NCBI RefSeq assembly: GCF_016757755.1
Contig: NZ_CP068437.1
Span: 1,426,001-1,490,000 of the forward strand
Direction of reading: 5' to 3'
Length of the DNA stretch: 64,000 nt
DNA from: Shewanella sp. KX20019
Lineage (GTDB): Bacteria > Pseudomonadota > Gammaproteobacteria > Enterobacterales > Shewanellaceae
A program made the translations under genes and the position numbers. Shown here piece after piece: positions 8,439-16,484 of this stretch. Under the pieces are notes generated by a model. The model was not told the DNA's origin, searched no databases, and worked only from the letters and a program-made list of their open reading frames with translations. Positions within the stretch are counted from its first letter, which is position 1. Every line of letters starts with the position of its first letter.

Positions 8439-8792
8439 ATGAATAACATCATCAAAATGCTCAACGAAGAGCAAATGAAAACCGACGTACCAGAATTTGG
8501 TGCCGGTGATACAGTAGTTGTTAAAGTACGTGTTGTAGAAGGCGGTAAAGAGCGTCTACAGGCGTTCGAAGGCGTTGTAATCGCTAAGCGTAACCGCGGC
8601 GTTCACTCTGCATTCACAGTACGTAAAATCTCTAATGGCGAAGGTGTTGAGCGTGCGTTCCAAATTCACAGCCCAATCATCTCTAGCATCGAAGTTAAGC
8701 GTCGCGGCCGTGTTCGTCGTGCTAAGCTTTACTATCTACGTGAACGTTCAGGTAAGTCTGCACGTATTCGTGAGAAGCTAGCTACTAAGTAA
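8439..8792 (+). CDS. rplS: 50S ribosomal protein L19
   Basis: A 117-residue bL19 protein at the subunit interface. FGAGDTVVVKVRVVEG, FEGVVIAKRNRG and the basic C-terminal RRGRVRRAKLYYLRERSGKSARI are family hallmarks. The start is preceded by ATGGAGT. Last gene of the operon, closed by a strong terminator. Confidence 0.98.
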   Translation: MNNIIKMLNEEQMKTDVPEFGAGDTVVVKVRVVEGGKERLQAFEGVVIAKRNRGVHSAFTVRKISNGEGVERAFQIHSPIISSIEVKRRGRVRRAKLYYLRERSGKSARIREKLATK

Positions 8793-8845
8793 TTACTTTT
8801 TGTAATAATTAGTTTAGCTAAAAAAAGATGCAGTGTTCGCATGAG

Positions 8846-8869
8846 AAACCGCCTATATGGCGGTTTTTT
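8846..8869 (+). terminator. Terminator after rplS
   Basis: AAACCGCC pairs with GGCGGTTT followed by six Ts: a classical intrinsic terminator ending the rpsP operon. Confidence 0.88.
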
Positions 8870-9181
8870 GTTGGCTGCGATTTAGTGAAGACAACTGAAC
8901 TACCTGTCTTATCATCGTTATATTTTATCAATTAGCCTAGTCACCGCTATGAGCATCATTTGTTCAAGTTTGTTGATTGAAGCCAGCAATAACACCTTAA
9001 AGCACAAATTTTCTCATTTACCCTACTTATGCTTGATCTTCAACTGACACACAGGCATAGTGCTTTCAAGGTGTAATGGTGTAGCATTACGCAATTACGG
9101 TTAGTCTCATAGGACAGACTTCTAATTTGGTCATGGCGCCAATAGATATTAGAAGGTGAAAACTCAAATCAGGTGATAAGC
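8870..9181 (+). promoter_or_regulatory. Upstream region of aroF with an 18-bp inverted repeat
   Basis: No gene is seen in these roughly 310 bases. GTAATG and CATTAC form a perfect inverted repeat with a six-base spacer at 9073-9090, about 90 bases before aroF. TyrR boxes have TGTAAA-N6-TTTACA; here the G-to-C spacing is two bases longer than that consensus, so the assignment to TyrR is uncertain. Confidence 0.35.
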
Positions 9182-10273
9182 ATGCAGCAAGATACGATAA
9201 ACAACGTTCATATTAGTTCAGAGAAAGTGTTGGTGACTCCAGAGGAGCTAAAGCGCGATCTTCCCCTATCTGCCCATGCTAGCCAGTATGTCCTTAATGC
9301 ACGTAAAACAGTGGCAGACATCGTACATAAGCGAGATAACCGAGTCTTAGTCATCTCCGGACCTTGCTCTATCCACGATATCGATGCCGCTAAAGAGTAC
9401 GCTCTTAAGCTTAAGAAGCTGCATGATGAACTAGGCGAGCAGTTTTACGTGTTGATGCGAGTTTACTTTGAAAAACCGCGCACTACCGTAGGTTGGAAAG
9501 GGATGATTAATGATCCTGATATGAACGAGTCATTCGACGTTGATAAAGGTTTGCGCAAAGCGCGTGAACTGATGATTTGGTTGGCAGAGCTTGAGCTCCC
9601 TGTTGCCACTGAAGCGCTTGATCCTATTAGTCCACAGTACATGTCAGAGCTTATCACTTGGTCCGCTATTGGTGCTCGTACTACCGAATCGCAGACACAT
9701 CGCGAGATGGCATCTGGGCTTTCTATGCCTGTCGGCTTCAAAAACGGTACCGATGGCAAACTAGGTGTCGCAATTAACGCGCTAGAGTCAGCTGCAAGTG
9801 GTCACCGCTTCATGGGGATCAATCAGAAAGGTCAGGTCGCATTGTTACAAACAGCCGGTAATCCTGATGGCCACGTTATTTTGCGCGGCGGTAAAGCGCC
9901 TAATTATGATGCGACCAGTGTCGCAGAGTGTGAAAAGCAGTTGCATGCAGCCAAACTGAATGCCCGTCTGATTGTTGATTGCAGCCATGGTAATTCATCA
10001 AAAGATCACAACAAACAAACGCCCGTGTGTGAGAATGTATTCACTCAAATTGTTAATGGTAACCAATCTATTATTGGAGTGATGCTTGAGAGCCACCTTA
10101 ATGCAGGTAAGCAAAGCAGTGATCTGCCATTTAGTGAGTTAGCTTATGGCGTGTCAGTGACTGATGCGTGTATCGATTGGCAATCAACCGAAGCATTATT
10201 ACGTACCGGCGCTGCAGACTTAGCTTCAGTATTACCTACAAGGTTTGATATGCTGAAAGTAGCAAACGGCTGA
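9182..10273 (+). CDS. aroF: 3-deoxy-7-phosphoheptulonate (DAHP) synthase, class I alpha
   Basis: First enzyme of the shikimate pathway; joins phosphoenolpyruvate and erythrose 4-phosphate. The 363-residue protein has VISGPCSIHD, RVYFEKPRTTVGWKG, the IGARTTESQTHREMASGLSM block and VDCSHGNSSKDH, all catalytic segments of the AroF/G/H family. Pairing with tyrA in one transcript points to the tyrosine-sensitive isozyme AroF, but feedback specificity cannot be read with certainty. ATG 9182 follows AGGTGA with five bases between; a GTG three codons earlier overlaps that site. The stop codon overlaps the first possible tyrA start. Confidence 0.93.
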   Translation: MQQDTINNVHISSEKVLVTPEELKRDLPLSAHASQYVLNARKTVADIVHKRDNRVLVISGPCSIHDIDAAKEYALKLKKLHDELGEQFYVLMRVYFEKPRTTVGWKGMINDPDMNESFDVDKGLRKARELMIWLAELELPVATEALDPISPQYMSELITWSAIGARTTESQTHREMASGLSMPVGFKNGTDGKLGVAINALESAASGHRFMGINQKGQVALLQTAGNPDGHVILRGGKAPNYDATSVAECEKQLHAAKLNARLIVDCSHGNSSKDHNKQTPVCENVFTQIVNGNQSIIGVMLESHLNAGKQSSDLPFSELAYGVSVTDACIDWQSTEALLRTGAADLASVLPTRFDMLKVANG

Positions 10274-10287
10274 TGGAAGAGAGAGTA

Positions 10288-11427
10288 ATGAACGAGAAGA
10301 CCACTGCAGAACTTGAAAACCTTAGGGGCTTAATTGATGGCGTTGACCAACAGTTACTTCATCTACTTAGAAAACGGTTAGATCTAGTGGCTCAAGTCGG
10401 CGCTGTTAAGCACGGCGCAGGATTACCTATTTATGCTCCTCAGCGTGAAGCATCAATGCTGGCAAAGCGTCGTGGCGAAGCTGCAGCGATGAATGTTGAG
10501 CCGCAGTTAATTGAGGATATTCTAAGGCGCTTAATGCGCGAATCTTACTTGAACGAAAAGGATGTTGGTTTTAAGCAGGTTAATACCAATCTCGGTCATG
10601 TGGTTATTGTGGGTGGTGAAGGCAAGCTCGGCGGTCTGTTTTCGCAGATGCTGACCTTGTCAGGATATGAAGTTAAGTCTTTAGATAAAGACGACTGGGT
10701 TAATAGTCAGACGATTTTTGATGGAGCTGGTTTGGTGATCGTGACAGTGCCGATTAGCATTACCTGTGATTTGATTGCTAGTAAGCTAACGCAATTACCA
10801 AGTGATTGTATTCTTGCGGACTTAACGTCGATTAAAGCTGCACCTGTCGAAGCCATGCTAGCAGCGCACTCTGGCCCAGTTTTAGGCTTACACCCGATGT
10901 TTGGGCCTGATGTTGGCAGTTTAGCTAAGCAAGTGATCGTTGTGTGTCATGGTCGTGATAAAGCCCAATACCAGTGGTTGATTGAACAGATCGAGATCTG
11001 GGGCGCACGTATCGTCGAAGCTGAACCCGAGAAACATGATAAAGCGATGCAGCTGGTACAGGCTATGCGACACTTCTCCTCTTTTGTTTATGGGCTTAAC
11101 CTCTATAAAGAGGAGGCTGATATAGGTTCTCTACTGCAGTTTAGTTCACCTATATATCGTTTAGAGCTAGCAATGGTAGGACGTCTATTCGCCCAGAGCC
11201 CTGAGTTATATGCAGATATAATTTTTGCTCAAGAGGAAAGCTTAGTCGCTATTAGCGACTACTTAGATAATTATTCGCAAGCACTGTCGATATTAAAGTC
11301 AGGAAACCGAGAAGCATTTGTTAAACAGTTCGAAGAGGTTGCACAGTGGTTCGGTGACTTCGCACCACAGTTTCAAAGAGAGAGTCGGGCAATGCTGCAA
11401 TCAGTCAATGATATGAAAACAGATTAA
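10288..11427 (+). CDS. tyrA: Bifunctional chorismate mutase / prephenate dehydrogenase (T-protein)
   Basis: Converts chorismate to prephenate and then to 4-hydroxyphenylpyruvate for tyrosine. An AroQ-type chorismate mutase occupies residues 1-90 (LRGLIDGVDQQLLHLLRKRLDLV). A prephenate dehydrogenase follows, with the NAD-binding IVGGEGKLGGLF loop and GLHPMFGPDVGS. The 379-residue length fits E. coli TyrA (373). I prefer ATG 10288, which is preceded by GGAAGAGAGA; an ATG at 10273 overlaps the aroF stop and would add five residues. aroF and tyrA form one operon. Confidence 0.95.
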   Translation: MNEKTTAELENLRGLIDGVDQQLLHLLRKRLDLVAQVGAVKHGAGLPIYAPQREASMLAKRRGEAAAMNVEPQLIEDILRRLMRESYLNEKDVGFKQVNTNLGHVVIVGGEGKLGGLFSQMLTLSGYEVKSLDKDDWVNSQTIFDGAGLVIVTVPISITCDLIASKLTQLPSDCILADLTSIKAAPVEAMLAAHSGPVLGLHPMFGPDVGSLAKQVIVVCHGRDKAQYQWLIEQIEIWGARIVEAEPEKHDKAMQLVQAMRHFSSFVYGLNLYKEEADIGSLLQFSSPIYRLELAMVGRLFAQSPELYADIIFAQEESLVAISDYLDNYSQALSILKSGNREAFVKQFEEVAQWFGDFAPQFQRESRAMLQSVNDMKTD

Positions 11428-11450
11428 TGTGATATAAATTGATCAATAAA

Positions 11451-11476
11451 AAAGGAGCTTAGGCTCCTTTTTTTTT
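11451..11476 (+). terminator. Terminator after tyrA
   Basis: AAAGGAGC and GCTCCTTT enclose a four-base loop and are followed by a long T-run. Confidence 0.88.
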
Positions 11477-11552
11477 GTCAAAACGAAGGTGAATAGTAAT
11501 GAGAGTGAATAGCGTTCCGAATGCTATTTTTAGCCCGCCTCAGTATCGGTTT

Positions 11553-11576
11553 AATTTTGACCAATTAGTCAAAATT
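11553..11576 (+). promoter_or_regulatory. Perfect 9-bp inverted repeat with 6-bp spacer upstream of hcp
   Basis: AATTTTGAC (11553-11561) and GTCAAAATT (11568-11576) are exact reverse complements around CAATTA. The TTGAC-N6-GTCAA core resembles CRP/FNR-superfamily operators in symmetry. The spacer is longer than the N4 of FNR, and the half-site differs from TGTGA of CRP. The site lies about 145 bases before hcp. Confidence 0.5.
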
Positions 11577-11667
11577 AGTGAATGCTTAAGGTGATCTTAT
11601 TCATAGTTTTCACCATTACCCGTACAAAATACTTTTGCAATTTCTCAATCGGCGTAAACTAATTCTA

Positions 11668-11692
11668 AAGATGCAAATTATATGCATGTATT
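11668..11692 (+). promoter_or_regulatory. Probable NsrR operator upstream of hcp
   Basis: AAGATGCA and a mirrored TGCATGTA half-site flank a short AT-rich centre about 30 bases before the hcp start. This fits the known gammaproteobacterial NsrR motif, whose two half-sites read AAGATGCATTT in opposite orientation. NsrR is a nitric-oxide-sensing repressor, and hcp-hcr is a known NsrR target in related bacteria. Confidence 0.7.
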
Positions 11693-11719
11693 AAGTCGTA
11701 AGTATTAGGAGTAAGAGTC

Positions 11720-13384
11720 GTGTTTTGTATTCAATGTGAGCAAACAATTAGAACGCCAGCGGGCAATGGCTGTAGTTACACCCAAGGTATGTGTGGTAAG
11801 TCGTCTGATACATCAGATCTACAAGACCTTCTAATCTACATTCTTCAAGGTGTATCGTCATATGCTGTCCGCGCTCGTGAAGTCGGTGTTATCGACCACG
11901 AAATCGATACGTTCGTACCTAAGGCATTTTTTGCAACGTTAACTAACGTTAACTTTGATGATGACCGTATTATTGGATACACAACACAAGCAAACGCTTT
12001 CCGTAGCCGTTTACAAACAGCGTACGAAGCTAAGTGTGCTGAGCTAAACATTGAAGCAAAATCGCCAACAGCGACAATGCAGTTAGTATTAGGTGCTACT
12101 AAGCCTGAAATGCTATCTCAAGCTTCACAAGCTGCGCCTAACCGCGGCAAAGACGAAGTTCATGAAGATATCATGGGACTACGTTTACTTTGCTTATATG
12201 GCCTTAAAGGGGCTGCTGCATATATGGAGCATGCTCGAGTACTTGACCAAACCAACGATGAGGTTGCTGGCGAGTTCCACGAAATCATGGCATTCCTAGG
12301 TGAAGACTCTGTTGATGGTGACAAGTTGTTTGATACTGCAATGCAGATTGGTCAGCTTAACTACCGCGTAATGGCGATGTTAGATGAAGGCGAGACTCAT
12401 GCATTTGGTCACCCAGAGCCTACTCAAGTTAATACCAAATCAGTAAAAGGTAAGGCGATTTTAGTGTCGGGTCACGACATGAAAGATCTTGAACTTATCC
12501 TTGAGCAAACGGAAGGCAAGGGCATTAACGTATTCACTCACGGTGAAATGTTACCTGCACTTGCTTATCCAGAGCTGAAAAAATACCCGCACCTTGTAGG
12601 TAACTACGGTAGCGCATGGCAGAACCAGCAAAAAGAGTTCTCTACATTCCCTGGTGCAGTCGTAATGACTTCTAACTGTATTATCGACCCTAATGTGGGC
12701 GATTATTCAGATCGTATATTCACTCGTAGCATTGTTGGCTGGCCTGGTGTTAGTCATATTGTTGGAGATGATTTTAGTGCCGTTATAGCTAAAGCTGAGT
12801 CTTTAGAAGGCTTCGCCTATGATGAGATCCCCCATCTAATCACTATAGGCTTCGCTCGTAATGCACTAATGGCTGCAGCGCCAACCGTGATTGATAATGT
12901 GAAAAGTGGTGCTATTAAGCATTTCTTCTTGGTTGGTGGCTGTGACGGCGATAAGGAAGAGCGTGGCTACTTTACTGATATTGCTACGCAAGCGCCTGCA
13001 GACTCCGTTATTCTGACACTGGGTTGTGGTAAATATAAATTCAACAAACTTGAGTTTGGTGACATTAACGGTATCCCACGTCTATTGGACGTTGGCCAGT
13101 GCAACGATGCTTATTCTGCTATTCAGCTTGCTATCGCATTGTCTGAAGCGTTTGAATGTGACATCAATGAATTGCCATTGACCTTAGTTCTCTCTTGGTT
13201 TGAACAAAAAGCGATTGTTGTGTTACTTACACTACTTTCACTTGGCGTGAAGAACATTTTGACTGGCCCAACAGCGCCAGCATTCCTAACAGAAAACTTG
13301 GCTAACGTCTTAGAAGAGAAGTTTGGATTGCGTACAACTACAACAGTTGAAGCGGATCTTAATCGCATTCTAAACGTGGCTTAA
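11720..13384 (+). CDS. hcp: Hybrid-cluster protein (hydroxylamine reductase / NO reductase)
   Basis: A 554-residue iron-sulfur protein that scavenges nitric oxide or hydroxylamine in the cytoplasm under low oxygen. The N-terminal cysteines C3, C6, C18 and C25 have the C-X2-C-X11-C-X6-C spacing seen in E. coli, which binds a [2Fe-2S] cluster. Hybrid-cluster ligands appear in VMTSNCIIDP, GGCDGDKEERGY, LTLGCGKYKFNK and DVGQCNDAYSA. GTG start at 11720 after AGGAGTAAG. The partner reductase hcr is next on the same strand, though separated by a terminator-like hairpin. Confidence 0.97.
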   Translation: MFCIQCEQTIRTPAGNGCSYTQGMCGKSSDTSDLQDLLIYILQGVSSYAVRAREVGVIDHEIDTFVPKAFFATLTNVNFDDDRIIGYTTQANAFRSRLQTAYEAKCAELNIEAKSPTATMQLVLGATKPEMLSQASQAAPNRGKDEVHEDIMGLRLLCLYGLKGAAAYMEHARVLDQTNDEVAGEFHEIMAFLGEDSVDGDKLFDTAMQIGQLNYRVMAMLDEGETHAFGHPEPTQVNTKSVKGKAILVSGHDMKDLELILEQTEGKGINVFTHGEMLPALAYPELKKYPHLVGNYGSAWQNQQKEFSTFPGAVVMTSNCIIDPNVGDYSDRIFTRSIVGWPGVSHIVGDDFSAVIAKAESLEGFAYDEIPHLITIGFARNALMAAAPTVIDNVKSGAIKHFFLVGGCDGDKEERGYFTDIATQAPADSVILTLGCGKYKFNKLEFGDINGIPRLLDVGQCNDAYSAIQLAIALSEAFECDINELPLTLVLSWFEQKAIVVLLTLLSLGVKNILTGPTAPAFLTENLANVLEEKFGLRTTTTVEADLNRILNVA

Positions 13385-13412
13385 ATGCCTGTTTAGTGGG
13401 TGATGAGTAAGT

Positions 13413-13443
13413 AAAAATGGCCACTCAAATGTGGCCATTTTTA
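13413..13443 (+). terminator. Hairpin between hcp and hcr
   Basis: AAAATGGCCAC pairs with GTGGCCATTTT, followed by T residues. It is strong enough to terminate and lies inside the hcp-hcr pair, so it may lower hcr relative to hcp. Confidence 0.78.
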
Positions 13444-13478
13444 TGTCAGTAGTATTTTAAATATTAGGTTGAAGCGAT

Positions 13479-14582
13479 ATGGCTAATAATATAAATGTGT
13501 CGGCGGCAGTGCCGTTTGAAGCTAAGCAGTGGCAGGCGGGCGAACATCAGTTAGTGTGTGTTGAAAAGTGGAACGAAACTCATGATGTAATCAGTTTTCG
13601 CTTTCAAGGCATCAAACCGGTCAAGTTTCACTTTAAACCAGGGCAATTTCTAACATTATTATTAGAGATTGATGGTGAAAAAATCGGTCGTAGTTACACC
13701 ATTAGCTCATCACCTTCACGGCCATTTTCTGTGGTACTGACGGTCAAGCAGATTGAAGGTGGCAAAGTATCTAACTACTTGGCAAATAACCTAGAGGTTG
13801 GCCACGTTGTGCGTGCGCTTGGGCCCGATGGTGCATTTAACCTTATTGATATTGAGGCTGATAATTATCTGTTTTTAAGTGCAGGCTGCGGCATTACACC
13901 TATGTACTCAATGTCTCGATGGTTAGCAGATACTCAAATCAGCCCTGATGTTTGCTTTCTACACAGTGCAAAATCAACTCAAGACCTAATTTTTAAACAA
14001 TCTCTTGAGCAGATTACTGAGCGTAGTCGTCAATTTAAACTCAATTATATTTTAGAACACGTTGACGCTGAGCCTTGCGCCCATGTTGACATGGAGGCGG
14101 GTCGTTTATCTGCCGATAACTTGCAGCGCCTAGTGCCAGACTTTCAAGCTAGAACCGTGTTTGTTTGTGGCCCTGAGCCATACATGGTTGCTGTAAAAGC
14201 ATTGCTCGAGTCGCTTAATTTTAATATGGCGCAATTTCATCAAGAAAGTTTTGGCTCATTCAAAGGTGATCTTGGAGAGCTTGCTGCTGCAAAAGAAAGT
14301 TCGGCCAGCGTAAAGAGCGACGATAGTGGCTTTATGTTGCGCATTGGCGATAGAAAACGCTCACTGAGCAGCGCGCAAACGGTGCTCGATGGCGTTGAAG
14401 CTGAAGGGTTACCCATCATTGCGGCTTGTCGCTCTGGTGTTTGTGGCGCGTGTAAATGCAAGGTGGTCGAGGGGGAAACTGAATCTTCAAGTCAGATGTC
14501 GTTAACGGCCGATGAAATAGCGCAAGGCTATGTATTGGCATGTTCGACTAAGTTGAAGTCAGATGTGACGCTAGAACTATAG
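13479..14582 (+). CDS. hcr: NADH oxidoreductase Hcr, electron donor to Hcp
   Basis: A 367-residue FAD/[2Fe-2S] reductase passing electrons from NADH to Hcp. The ferredoxin-reductase part holds the FAD motif GRSYTISSSPSRP and the NAD-binding FLSAGCGITPMYSM and FVCGPEPYM segments. The C-terminal plant-type ferredoxin domain carries CRSGVCGACKCKV and a later LACST cysteine. Length and domain order agree with E. coli Hcr. The N-terminal 15 residues are variable. Confidence 0.95.
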   Translation: MANNINVSAAVPFEAKQWQAGEHQLVCVEKWNETHDVISFRFQGIKPVKFHFKPGQFLTLLLEIDGEKIGRSYTISSSPSRPFSVVLTVKQIEGGKVSNYLANNLEVGHVVRALGPDGAFNLIDIEADNYLFLSAGCGITPMYSMSRWLADTQISPDVCFLHSAKSTQDLIFKQSLEQITERSRQFKLNYILEHVDAEPCAHVDMEAGRLSADNLQRLVPDFQARTVFVCGPEPYMVAVKALLESLNFNMAQFHQESFGSFKGDLGELAAAKESSASVKSDDSGFMLRIGDRKRSLSSAQTVLDGVEAEGLPIIAACRSGVCGACKCKVVEGETESSSQMSLTADEIAQGYVLACSTKLKSDVTLEL

Positions 14583-14667
14583 TCACAAAGCGCCATCAAT
14601 TGTTAATAAATTTGAAATAAATCAGTGCTGAAAGTTGCGTAACTCACAATGAGAAAGTAAGGTTAAT

Positions 14668-14699
14668 GACAGGACGTGATGCAATTACGCCTGTCTTTT
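14668..14699 (+). terminator. Terminator after hcr
   Basis: GACAGG-CGT and ACG-CCTGTC pair, followed by TTTTC. Confidence 0.72.
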
Positions 14700-14718
14700 C
14701 TTTCTTGACGGAGTGGCT

Positions 14719-15057
14719 ATGACATCGACAACGCATTTGGCAGCATTACCTCTAGAAGATAAAAGCCTTGCTCATATGCTGTATGGGCTTATGGCCTGCT
14801 TTCCTGTGCTGTTACTCCCCGCCGTTCTGAGTCTATTGATTAACTTAAATCAGCGTCAAAACACCTTAAGTTCAGTTTTAGCTTCTCATCTTAGATGGCA
14901 ACGCTGGTCAATTATCGGCATGTTACTGCTTATGTTAGTCGGTTATTTAAGTAATCAACCTTGGTTAAGTGGCACGCTTTATGTGGCTGGTGCAGTTTGG
15001 TTTAGTGGCCGTATTTTTAAAGGATGGCTGAGCTTAATCGAAGGCCGTTGTATTTAG
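14719..15057 (+). CDS. Small inner-membrane protein of unknown function
   Basis: A 112-residue protein not assigned to a family. It has three hydrophobic segments: LMACFPVLLLPAVLSLLI (about 27-44), WSIIGMLLLMLVGYL (about 65-80) and LSGTLYVAGAVWFSG. A basic loop (HLRWQRW) lies between the first two. ATG 14719 sits six bases after ACGGAG and is preferred to an in-frame GTG two codons earlier. The antiporter gene follows 44 bases later on the same strand, so the two may be co-transcribed. Confidence 0.65.
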   Translation: MTSTTHLAALPLEDKSLAHMLYGLMACFPVLLLPAVLSLLINLNQRQNTLSSVLASHLRWQRWSIIGMLLLMLVGYLSNQPWLSGTLYVAGAVWFSGRIFKGWLSLIEGRCI

Positions 15058-15101
15058 TCCCCTTTTCATCTATTCCCCGTTTAAATTGCTGAGTACTGTC
15101 T

Positions 15102-16394
15102 GTGACTAGTTACGAAATTCTCTGTCTTCTTTCTGCACTATCTTTAGTTATATCGCTTATCTCTTCACGCTTACACCGCTGGCAAGATACCATCACGATT
15201 ACCGCGCTTGCACTGCTTCTAAGCCTATTAATATTGGCGGCAGGCAAGGTGTTTGGTGTCTCTGTTTATTCGAGTTTGGTGACCGACCTTGAACAGCTAG
15301 ACTTTAAAGCCTTGCTGCTAAACGGAATGTTAGGTTTTCTACTTTTCGCTGGTGCCCTACAGATTAAATTGCATGTGCTTAAAAAGCAGAAGTGGGAAAT
15401 ATGTATTCTGGCATTGATCGGCACCCTCATATCAACAGTGGTGATTGGCGGAGTGTTGTATTGGGTCGCAGGCTTATTAGGTTTGCCGTTAGCATTTAGC
15501 TATTGCTTATTATTTGGGGCGCTGATTTCACCAACAGATCCTATAGCGGTATTGGCTATTATTAAACAACTTGGTGCGCCAGAAGATATCGCAACTCAAG
15601 TTGAAGGTGAGTCACTGTTCAATGATGGTATCGGCTTGGTTATTTTTGTCGCTATTTCACAAGTGGCCTTTTCTACTGAGCCATTAACGATGGCGGGTAT
15701 AACGGGTTTATTTTTGCAAGAAGCGGTAGGTGGAGTTCTATATGGGGCTTTGCTTGCTGGCGGATTACATTTCATGTTGGGCTTTTCGGAAGACCGCACT
15801 CAATTTTTACTGATGACGCTACTGATCCCCACAGCGGGATATGTGGTCGCCGATATGATTGGCGTGTCAGGGCCACTAGCGATGGTGACGTCTGGGATCA
15901 TTGCAGGCAATCTAAGCATACCGAAACTCCTAAAAGAGTCTGAATGCGTGACGTTAGAGAGTTTCTGGGGACTGATCGAGTCTTTCTTCAACTCGTTGCT
16001 ATTTTTACTGCTGGGTTTGCTACTGCTGCTTATCGATTTTGATGCCGAGCTTTGGTGGTTTATGTTGCTCTCTGTGCCCATCGTATTGTTAGGCCGAGTT
16101 GTTAGTATCTACTTACCCTATTTGGGCTTTCGTCGAGTAAAGCGTTACAACTCATATGCCGAGAGAATCCTTGTTTGGGGAGGGCTGCGTGGCGGTCTAG
16201 CATTAGCGATGGCGATGAGCTTACCGACTGGAATAATGTTAGCAGATAGTAACTCTATCGACTTAAGAGAGTTATTGATGGTCATGACGTACGCGGTGGT
16301 GGTGTTTTCTATCCTGGTACAAGGAACAACAATTCCTAGCTTGATTGATAAGAGCAATGCGGAAGAGGAAGATAAGAGGGCTGGTGAACTTTAA
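15102..16394 (+). CDS. CPA1-family Na+(K+)/H+ antiporter
   Basis: A 430-residue membrane protein with about twelve helices. The family signatures are present: GALISPTDPIAVLAI, with the TDP pair, and ESLFNDGIGLVIF, with the essential ND. A later WGGLRGGLALAMAMSLP segment is the conserved CPA1 arginine-glycine motif. It exchanges a monovalent cation for protons across the inner membrane; ion specificity cannot be read. There is no long cytosolic C-terminal tail, unlike NhaP2-type members with TrkA domains. GTG start. Confidence 0.88.
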   Translation: MTSYEILCLLSALSLVISLISSRLHRWQDTITITALALLLSLLILAAGKVFGVSVYSSLVTDLEQLDFKALLLNGMLGFLLFAGALQIKLHVLKKQKWEICILALIGTLISTVVIGGVLYWVAGLLGLPLAFSYCLLFGALISPTDPIAVLAIIKQLGAPEDIATQVEGESLFNDGIGLVIFVAISQVAFSTEPLTMAGITGLFLQEAVGGVLYGALLAGGLHFMLGFSEDRTQFLLMTLLIPTAGYVVADMIGVSGPLAMVTSGIIAGNLSIPKLLKESECVTLESFWGLIESFFNSLLFLLLGLLLLLIDFDAELWWFMLLSVPIVLLGRVVSIYLPYLGFRRVKRYNSYAERILVWGGLRGGLALAMAMSLPTGIMLADSNSIDLRELLMVMTYAVVVFSILVQGTTIPSLIDKSNAEEEDKRAGEL

Positions 16395-16418
16395 AACATT
16401 CGATATAAATTTTAATAA

Positions 16419-16444
16419 CGACCGCCAAGAGATATTAGCGGTCG
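16419..16444. terminator. Hairpin between convergent antiporter and pheA genes
   Basis: CGACCGC pairs with GCGGTCG around a twelve-base loop. The T-tracts on either side are imperfect, so efficiency is uncertain. Confidence 0.45.
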
Positions 16445-16484
16445 CTGAATGAGGGCTTTTATGGCGCTCGCAACACGTAATAGA

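Noticed and set aside
15800..16081. Minus-strand frame inside the antiporter gene
   Set aside because: Low-complexity Ser-rich translation typical of the antisense of a hydrophobic membrane protein.
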